A program made the position numbers and the translations under genes. From NCBI GenBank assembly GCA_013397115.1, contig VWZW01007303.1:286514-350513 (forward strand): a DNA stretch of 64,000 bases, in the 5' to 3' direction. The DNA comes from Edolisoma coerulescens. Taxonomy: Eukaryota > Chordata > Aves > Passeriformes > Campephagidae. Below are positions 56,312 through 64,000 of the stretch, one piece after another; position 1 is the first letter of the stretch, and the number at the start of each line of letters is the position of its first letter. The notes beneath the pieces are model-generated. The model saw only the letters and a program-made list of their open reading frames with translations, made no database searches and was not told the origin of the DNA.

Positions 56312-56930
56312 GTAAGGATTGTGTCGTTCTGGGCAGGGGGGAGCTCAGAAGCTGCTCAGCCCAGTTTGTTTGGCCCAACACAGTGTGGTAAGATTCCAGT
56401 CACAAAATACCACGTGTAACCGGGCAGACCTCATGGATTTGGGTTGAGAGTCTGGCCAAAACTTAATCCTCTTCCTTTCCCTGGCTTCTTCCAGAAAAAC
56501 TGAAACACAGACTTCTTGAATTTTGTGACTTTCCGAACACCTCAAACCCACTGCTTGCATCTGTGTTGATTAAAGGCTTTGTTCCTGTAACACTGTTCTG
56601 TAAACTGGGCATGGGGTTTGCCTGGACTTAAGAACTGGAGCAAGTCTGAACAGAGAAACAACCTGTGGTGGAGCAGGCAGAGACAGCTGTCAGTAAGAAT
56701 TGAGGCAATTAAAGGAATTGCAGGAAAGATGGCAACTGATGAGTGATTAATATTTCTCTAGTGCTCTTAAATTCCAGGGTGCTTCACAAAGGCACATCCC
56801 TGCCCTAGACAGCTTAATCTGAGGCAAACTGTGTGTTCCAGGAAAGGCAGAGGAGAAATGACGTGAGCAGCTGATGTTTCATTAATGAGGGTGTTGGTGC
56901 ATGGCGGGGACAGCACTCCCTGGAGGAGCC

Positions 56931-56964
56931 TCTTTATCAGATTGGGCTGTCAATCTGATAAAGA
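56931..56964. repeat. Perfect inverted repeat, 14-bp arms, 6-nt loop
   Basis: Arms TCTTTATCAGATTG (56931-56944) and CAATCTGATAAAGA (56951-56964) are exact reverse complements around GGCTGT; the loop-closing G/T can also wobble pair in RNA. Pairing does not continue outward, so it is not a microRNA-length precursor. Each arm contains a GATA-type core. Confidence 0.92.
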
Positions 56965-59411
56965 CAGGACAGATCCAGGGAGATGCTCCCTTCTGCTTTG
57001 GGCCAGAGTGTGTCTCCTGTGGTCTGGAAGTCATCAGGCAGACAGTTCTCCCTGGAAGGAGGCGCTTCCCCACTGCTGCCGTGTGCAGCCACTCTGTGGA
57101 GTGGAGGTCAGTGACTCCTGCCTCTGCTCTGGGTCCTCCAGGATGATTTTCCCAGTATCCCAAAACGCAGCTAACTTGCACTGCAGCTGTCTCTCTCACC
57201 TCAGGTCCCCAGGAGGTGGAACTGGGTTGGGTTCCTGCAGACTAGCAGCCCATAGAGGGGAATATTTTGAAGCAGCTCATTCTCTTTTTAGTTCAAGAGA
57301 ATGCAGTGGAAGTTACTATTTATTCTGCCTGAGCAACTGTTTTTTCCCCTTCTTTTGACTTCCATTCTGGGGCTTATGACTTATTGATGAGTCTTTGGGC
57401 AAACAGCTTGAAATAGCTTCTCTGGCACTCAAAGGAGCAGTCCCACACTCGGGCTCCGAGTACAGTCATGCGACGGGGGAGCACAGACAGTGAATGAATT
57501 CCATGGCCTGTCTTCCACAATTGGCCCTTCCAGCCTCTGCAAGAGCTGGATTCCCTCTGCAACCAGGGCATGAAGGTGAGGTTGCATTTGGGTCAGCTGT
57601 GGTGAAATCTGGCCCCTGCTCTGAAGGGAATGTGGAGGTGCCAGTCCCAGTCGGCCTCCACAGCACTGGGGACTCTCAACAAGGCAGCCTCAAGTCGCTG
57701 CTTCCTTTGATCAGGAAGGAAGTGAAGTATTTGGGTTATTAAATCTCCAAAGGGCTTGGAACACAGTTTGTTTCTTGTAGCATCTCCTGCTAGAACGAAG
57801 CTAAGAGAAAACATGTGAGGAGACCTCCAGCTACCTTCTATTGAGACAGTGGAGCATTCATTAGTGCCAGACTCAGTTGTTAATTTGCTGAAGCTCTCAT
57901 TGCCATAGAAGTTGGCTGCCCTTTTACAATTGGGGAAGCTGCCATATGGAGTAATAGTATATTTCTCTGCAAAGAGTTGAATCACGATAGCAGATGCCAA
58001 GTTAAAAAGAGCACTCCCCTTACTTTTTTGACAGCAGTGGGCTTGATGGAGATCTATCAATGCCCTGACAGCCAAGGCTCTGGTTTTGTTTTGTGGGTTC
58101 ATGTGGAAAGGATTTGTCTTGAAACATTCAGAAATCGCCTTGGTGACCTACTTAGGGAACAATTTATAGCATAATATAGGAGTGGAGAATACAAATGTTC
58201 CTGTATTCATTGAAGAACCAAAACACTCCTCAGGTTGAATTTACTTAATGTGGTTTTTTTTCTCAGCTAGGGAACATTGAAGCAGATGCAGGGCTGGTTT
58301 GAACCTGAGGACCTTATGTTCATCTCCTATTCTGGTGGGAGTTTTTTGGTTTTAGTAACAAGAAAAATAGGTCCTGAAGTAACCAAACTGATAGCTTTCA
58401 ACTTTTTGTCATGTTAATTAGACACTTCAAAGACTAGTTGTACATTCCGTAGGCAACTGTTTCAGAAGTAATGAATTCATGTCTTGTTCAGGTTATTTTT
58501 ATTACCATTTCTAATCTTTCACCCAATACAGCTCATTTAATCTTGACATTTGTAATCATGGAGAGAAACTAAAATATTTGACAAGGTAACAAAAAAGACG
58601 TTTTTGCAAGAAGATGAGGAAGACTGGAATATTTCCAGAGGCTTACTTAGGTAAAATATAGCTGAAGAGTCTTGTGTTTGCTAGCCACCTTGCATCTTGT
58701 GATACTGAATACCAGGCTTCTCCTTGCATCCCAAAGTAATCATGATCATTTTCTTGACTTGTTGCCTCAGCTTTAACCCCCAGTCAATCAGAGATTTATC
58801 CAAAGGGTAAAGCTAGACTGGACACAGAACAAACCCCAATCCCTGCTCTCTGGTTCATCTTTTTCACTTCTGTCAGATTAAAAAGCTGCCTTTGCAGTGT
58901 GCGTGTTGCTAAAGAAAATCTGATTTAGTTATTTGTGTTCTTCTGACTTCTGGTGGGGGACACCCTTGCAGTGCCTTGTCAGCATTTTGGGGGCTGCCTG
59001 GTATTTGTGGGGGCTGTGGTCCCCTGTCCTCTGCAGAATAAGGCACCAAATAATAACAAGCCCTTGCCCAAAGCTCTGTGAGAGGCTGTGTTGACCTCGC
59101 TGGGTGTTTGATAGCCATAGAGATGTCTCTGGGAGTTGTACAGGTTTCCCTGGCTCCTGGAGTGTTGCCTTTTCACCATCAAAGCAGTGGTGACACTGCT
59201 GGTGACATGTGGGCTGCTAGGGTCATGCCAAGTGGGAGAGGTGGGCTGGGTGAGGTATCTTTGCCGCCATGGGTGTGAGACCTTCATCTCTCAAAGAGGA
59301 AGGTGGGTTCTGAAACAGGGATTTGCACTGGTGAGGAATATGAAGTCTTTCCAGATCCTTCTTCAAGTCAAATTTGGAATTAGAAAATACCTGAGCTGAG
59401 AGCATTTCATG

Positions 59412-60158
59412 CTAAAGAGAAGCACTGTTCCTAATAATTGGCATTTTAACAGCTATGAAATGCTGTGAAATTGGAATACCCATTGGAGCACACAAGAATT
59501 GCTTCCCTAATCCTGGAAATGGGTGAAGTGGAGCCAACCTGCTGCCAGAGTTTTGGAGCTCAGGCCTGGCCTGTGATGGCACAAATATGATAATCTCTTC
59601 TCTGAGATTATAGCCCCTTGCAGCAGACAGTACAGATGAAAACAAGCTGTAGGCACTCCTGGAGCAGCAGCAAGTCTGCCTGAGGCTGGAGCCACTCTCT
59701 TGGGATCCACATTCCAGTTGCACCATCAGTGTGTCACATCCCCCAGCCTTACCTGCTGTCAGCTGCCAGCCCTGTTTGCTGCAGCTACAGAGCATGCAGC
59801 TGAAAAAAGCTTGAATTTTTCGAAGTTTTGGGGTTTTTTTTTCAATTCTGTAAAATGATCTGAGTATGGAAAGGGAAGGATCTGCCAGCTGCATTTCTCC
59901 CTGAAAAGGGGCACTTGGAAACACAGACTCGCTGCTGGGCAGCGTGAGGTGCAGGAGGCTTTTGTTTCTTGAAATGAGTTTGGCAAAACGTTTTTGTAGA
60001 GACAGAGGAAGAAGGTGCAGCTTCTTGGCTGAGGAAATATCAGTGTTGCTAATGCAGGAGATGATGCTCATCCCTGCAGCCTCAGCTCTGCTGTAACTCA
60101 TCACCTGTGCTCCTCCACGCTCCAGCGTCTCGCAGCGCAGAACCGCTGGAGCTCTCAT
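59412..60158 (-). other. Unexplained 248-codon antisense open frame in intron 17
   Basis: An ATG-initiated frame of 248 codons is open on the strand opposite AP2B1 and is the longest frame in the window. I recognise no domain; it is cysteine- and serine-rich in the middle (about residues 118-170), with no convincing signal peptide or repeat. It has no known homologue to me and no visible promoter. Most likely a chance opening, possibly part of an antisense non-coding transcript. Confidence 0.12.
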
Positions 60159-62504
60159 TCATCAGAGCTGTTAATGGATCTCAGGTCACAAACACAGCGC
60201 TCAGAACTTGGAGGCAGATTTCACACGTCCAGCTCTCCGTGAAAACAAGGCTGGGAATCGTTGTGAGCAGCAGTTCCAGCCAGCAGATGTTCACCCTCCA
60301 GAGCCTGCTTGATAAGTGACACAATATCTGCCCGTGTGTGAGCGGTGTCAGAATCACTGACCAGCCACCACAGAACACCTGTGGGCAGCTAGATGGGGAA
60401 GATGCTTCCTGGGTTTGTTGCCTGGGTTATTCTTTAACAGTCTCTACTTGTGAGAGTCTTATTTCAGCAAAGAACCCTCCTGGGAACGCTCTGAATTAAG
60501 GACTTGGATCACAGCTTGGCATCTGTGGCCAGTTCCTCGCTCGCCTGTGGAAAGCTGTTGGTTTGGGGGTTAAGAGCACGTCTGCCACATGGTACAGCAC
60601 ATTTAGAAATTGTACATTTTGAACTTGGAGTGCAGCAAGGCACACGAGAGCACAACCCTCCCAGTAACTCTCTGTTCCCTGACCACTGACGTAACCCAGC
60701 CTCGCTGTGCGTGCCCAGCTCCGGCCCCAGATCCAGGCTCATCCCTGTGGGAAGAGCACACGGCTGGCAGAGGCTGCAAGCACCCCTGGGATCCTGAGAA
60801 CCCTCCCTGTCACACAAAATGAAGTGGAGGAGCAGCATTCCCTGGGGGCAGAGCAGCAGACTGGCACAGAACAGGCCGTGACCTTGTGAGGTAAAAAAGA
60901 CTCTGCAGAGGAGAGTTGTTCTTGCCTTAACAGTTTGGCTGTTACCAGGCTCTAAAGCAAAACCCAACTTAAGTAAATCCTTAATTTAGTGTAGGTGCTA
61001 ATGGAATTCCAAGTGGGTATGTTGTGTACTTGCTGCTGATGGAAAGCATCTGTGTTGCTTTCAGACTTGACTTTGAAAGTCAGTTCTGTTGCTCAAGTCT
61101 GGGATTTAAACCATCAGAAACCTACACTATTGAAGAAAATAACTTAAAGTTGTTCTTATGAGGTACTTCTTCCCCAAAATACCATATTTGGGTTATTAGA
61201 GGGCTGGAGTGCAGGAGAGCTCAGCAGAAGGGTGCTCGTGCTGCAAGGTGAGCAAATACATTCCAGGGGGTTATTTCCAGAGGTGCTGCCTCCTCTAGTC
61301 AGGTCACGAACCAGACATAAGTGATTTGAAACCCTGAGCCAATTTTTAGTGGGCTCCCACCTTTTCAACAGTCAAGCATCACACAAAAATCTGAAACCTT
61401 TTGACTTCTATCCCTCAGAGCTTTGTAGGCTGCTTGACTAAATCCACAAGGTACTAGTATTTTTTTTTTCCTCTCTGAAAGATCACAGATGGAAAGCCAT
61501 TTTTATTAAAAATCCTTCTGTTTCAACTCTGAAATGTCTGAAGCTAAAGGTCTAGCTAAAGATTTAATAGTTCGTGTCCAGGTCAGCAGGTTAAAGCTGC
61601 AGAGCCGTGAGCAAAGTTAGTCTGGACTGGAGGATTTGTTGAATGCAAGCAGAGGTTCCTTTCAAGCATGTCAAACCTGGAGAGACTTCTCAGCTCCTGC
61701 TATCACAGCAAACGTCATTGCCTGTCTCAGGACCATGTTCCCACCTGAGGAGCACTGGATTTTTTGTGGCAAGTCGCTTCTTGCAGGTGCTGCTGTGGAT
61801 CTGCTCTCTGCCCGTGGCTGCTTTTGTAGCCTGTCAGATGGCCCTGGATGCTCCTGACGTGGAGCATGACCTTGGGAAGCTGTTACCAACTCAGGGGACC
61901 TCTTCTTGGTGTGAGTTTCCCCATCCAGATGTCTGCAGATGCTTTTTCATGGACCAGATCTTGTGGAGTACAGTGGCTGTTTGGGGGAAGTGTGTGGTGG
62001 TGAAGGATGGAAGCTCATTTTGAGGAGCTCCCCAGTCATGTCCCAGTGATAAAGGTTAAGGAGAGCTTTTTCCATCCTGTGTGCAGAAGTTATTTGTGAC
62101 AGCTGATTCCTGCATGATTACAGCTGCTTGCAAGGTGACACGTGATGTCACTCCTGAAGCCAGTGATGCAGTTGGGGAGGAAGGCTGGCATGTGGCTTGA
62201 TTTTTCTTTACTGGGAAGAAATTGCACTTCAGAGCATCTTAATTGGGTAGCTCTCCAGAGATAGCCAAAGCAGCTTACTCAGTGTGTTTCTGCAGAGTTG
62301 AGAAGCAGGTCAGCAGATACCTTTTTATAGCATCCTTATAACTGCAGGGACAGGGCTCGCATGTTAATTTGGAGTGTGCCTCTGGAACCGTGACTGGAGG
62401 GAAGGAGCTGCCTTCCAGCCCCTCTTGTAAGAAACTGCTGTTGTGTGGCAACAACAATTAGCTACAAAAGCTAATTTCTGTAAGTAATCTCTGTTGTTCT
62501 AAGG

Positions 62505-62770
62505 CAAGGCAATTCATCATTAAATCAGGCTTGGAAAAGATCTTGGGTCATGCAGTGTAGTCCCTGCTATGCTTCGTTGTTTTGCTACAGTTCCTCTCAT
62601 CGAGAGCATTGTCAAGGCTGATTTTAAATAGTCCAAGCACTGGAGCTTCTCTCTTCCTCAGAGGAATTTAGTGCTGCTTAATAATTCTCACTATCAGTTT
62701 TCCCAGACATTTAGCCTAAATTTTCCCTCTTCTGGCTCATCTCCATGACTTATATCCAAGCAGAGCATCT
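62505..62770 (-). mobile_element. Old CR1-family LINE 3' relic, antisense
   Basis: The pattern cttggaaaagatcttgggtc, gcattgtcaaggctgatttt, ctcactatcagttttcccag and tttagcctaaattttccctc resembles older CR1 subfamilies in antisense, but is much more diverged than the other copies. Boundaries are approximate, and the assignment is from memory of the consensus. Confidence 0.55.
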
Positions 62771-64000
62771 GGAATGGCTACACTGCTGTCCCTCCCCCAG
62801 CTCTCCCCTCGCAGACTCAGAGGTGCATTTTTGGCTCCTCACCCAATGTGTTTTATCATATTTTGCAGAGGTGAATCACTGAAGTCCACCCACCAATCTG
62901 CTTTTACCCCTCTGGTGCCTCTGGTTCAAACCCTGAATACTCCAACTCGTGAGCATGACGCCAGCAAGCAGAGCATGTAACAACTCCCTCTAACAGAGAG
63001 CCAATCCCAATTTTTTTCCTCAGTTGCACCATCATTTACGTGGTTTTAGTGGGCTTTAGGCTAATCCCTTCTTAAGCTGGTTTGCACTGTGGGAATTAAA
63101 TATAAGCTGCTACCTTTAGTGATGGCTGAAAAGTAGGAACACCACAGATTGTCACATCTACCTGTCTGCAGTTCTTTGCACTTTTGGGACCTTCCCAGTT
63201 GCCAGAAGAGTTTGTTTGGGAGCTTGATCTCCTTCCACTTGTCTCTGGCTTGCATGCATGTCTAATCAGCTGACTGCTTTATTCCCCTTCCTTGTCTATC
63301 CACAGCTGGTTTTTATCAACATTTGTGGGTGTCTTTCTAAACTTGCCCCTATGGGACAATGGATTTTCCCAGTAGGACACCAATATATGTAATTATTAAT
63401 GTCAGTGAAGTTTGTTTTGGCGTAAATCTTTGTAGCAGCAAATTTATTCCTTTGGCTCAGCATTTATCGTGGTCTGGTTTGTGTTTCAGCTGCGTGACGA
63501 ATTGGAGAGCTCCCTCTGGGCTTTTTCAAAGGAAGTAGGAGCTCAAATGACTCCTGAAATTCCCCACACAACCTCAGTTCTGGATCTTTCTTGCAAGGTT
63601 TAAGATTCCTTCGTTGCAGGCAATGGCAGGTGTCTGCTGAGCTGTGCTCCCATGACAGGCTCTTGCTGTGTGGGCTGACGTGGGGAGAGCATGAGAGGCA
63701 TGGAAATAAAGCCCAGAGCTGCCTCTTCCTGTGCTGTGTTGTGACAGGGCACCTCTCAGACCTCCAGTTTGCTCCTGCTTGTCCCAGCAGCTCTCAGCCT
63801 GGGGAAAACTGTTAGCAGAGATTAGTGGGGAACATGGCAAGTGTGTGTGATAAAGGCAAAGCAGATAAAGGCAAACTCCCTGGCTGGTGGAGTTTAATGA
63901 CACTGAGAATTAAGTCTTTTGTCAAGTGATCTTTTGTTACCTGATTGCTCTGTAACAGGGCTTTCTTCTTCCAGGAATCAACACCCTGCACATATTCCCT

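Larger units (their letters stand above)
56312..64000 (+). other. AP2B1 intron 17, at least 7689 bp, open at the right edge
   Basis: GT at 56312 and no matching acceptor with beta-2 coding sequence before 64000. It contains a perfect 14-bp hairpin (56931-56964), a stretch resembling conserved non-coding DNA (about 57800-58760), an unexplained 248-codon antisense open frame (59412-60158) and an old antisense CR1 relic (about 62505-62770). An acceptor-like ttcttcttccag at 63966-63977 does not lead into the expected protein. Confidence 0.85.

Noticed and set aside
56931..56964. microRNA precursor
   Set aside because: Stem is only 14 bp and pairing does not extend outward to the 30 or more bp needed.
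57593..58102. 169-codon minus-strand frame as a gene
   Set aside because: No recognisable domain, and it overlaps a stretch that looks like conserved non-coding DNA; treated as a by-product.
58600..58670. C/D-box snoRNA suggested by agatgagga ... ctga
   Set aside because: The C box is imperfect and no flanking stem pairs.
63966..64000. Acceptor-like ttcttcttccag followed by gaatcaacaccctgc at the right edge, as a possible exon 18
   Set aside because: Exon 17 ends in phase 0 and beta-2 should continue VAVKNN; this sequence reads ESTPCT in that frame, so it is not the next AP2B1 exon.
1..64000. CRISPR arrays, operons, riboswitches, phage or plasmid features
   Set aside because: The window is intron-rich vertebrate DNA; no spaced direct-repeat array or prokaryotic gene organisation is present.

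Overview
The window is vertebrate nuclear DNA, almost certainly avian. Intron lengths are compact for a vertebrate, it holds several 5'-truncated CR1 retrotransposon 3' ends in both orientations (the typical bird repeat), and it has one short solo LTR of avian endogenous-retrovirus type. A passerine is a reasonable guess from the LTR style, but I cannot confirm it without a database.

One protein-coding gene fills the window on the + strand: AP2B1, the beta-2 adaptin large subunit of the clathrin adaptor AP-2. I resolved 17 consecutive coding exons (ATG at 3364, last visible codon ending at 56311). They join into an uninterrupted 818-residue frame of 2454 coding bases. It matches beta-2 rather than the paralogue beta-1 (AP1B1), for example MTDSKYFTTNKKG at the N-terminus and GTTTTTNLEQPQVIPSQ before the clathrin box. 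Visible parts are the whole alpha-solenoid trunk, the hinge with clathrin box LLNLD (residues 631-635), the optional 14-residue insert exon, and most of the beta-sandwich half of the appendage. The platform half (about 133 residues by comparison with the 951-residue mammalian isoform, from memory) lies beyond position 64000.

Layout: 1-3342 is upstream intron, with no CpG island or promoter visible. 3343-9407 holds exons 1-4, with a CR1 copy ending about 30 bp before exon 3. 9408-21137 is the largest intron. 21138-36865 holds exons 5-12, including a GC-AG intron after exon 8 and a solo LTR in intron 6. 36866-50408 holds exon 13 between two large introns. 50409-56311 holds the 42-nt alternative exon 14 and exons 15-17. 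56312-64000 is intron 17, open at the right edge.

No bacterial-type system, CRISPR array, operon, RNA gene or second protein-coding gene could be supported. The second-look items are splice architecture (GC donor, PTB-like tract at the optional exon, a regular G-quadruplex motif just after a weak donor, tandem donors), transposable elements near exons, perfect hairpins, an improbably long antisense ORF, and stretches that look like conserved non-coding elements. I see no evidence for a wholly new biological system.
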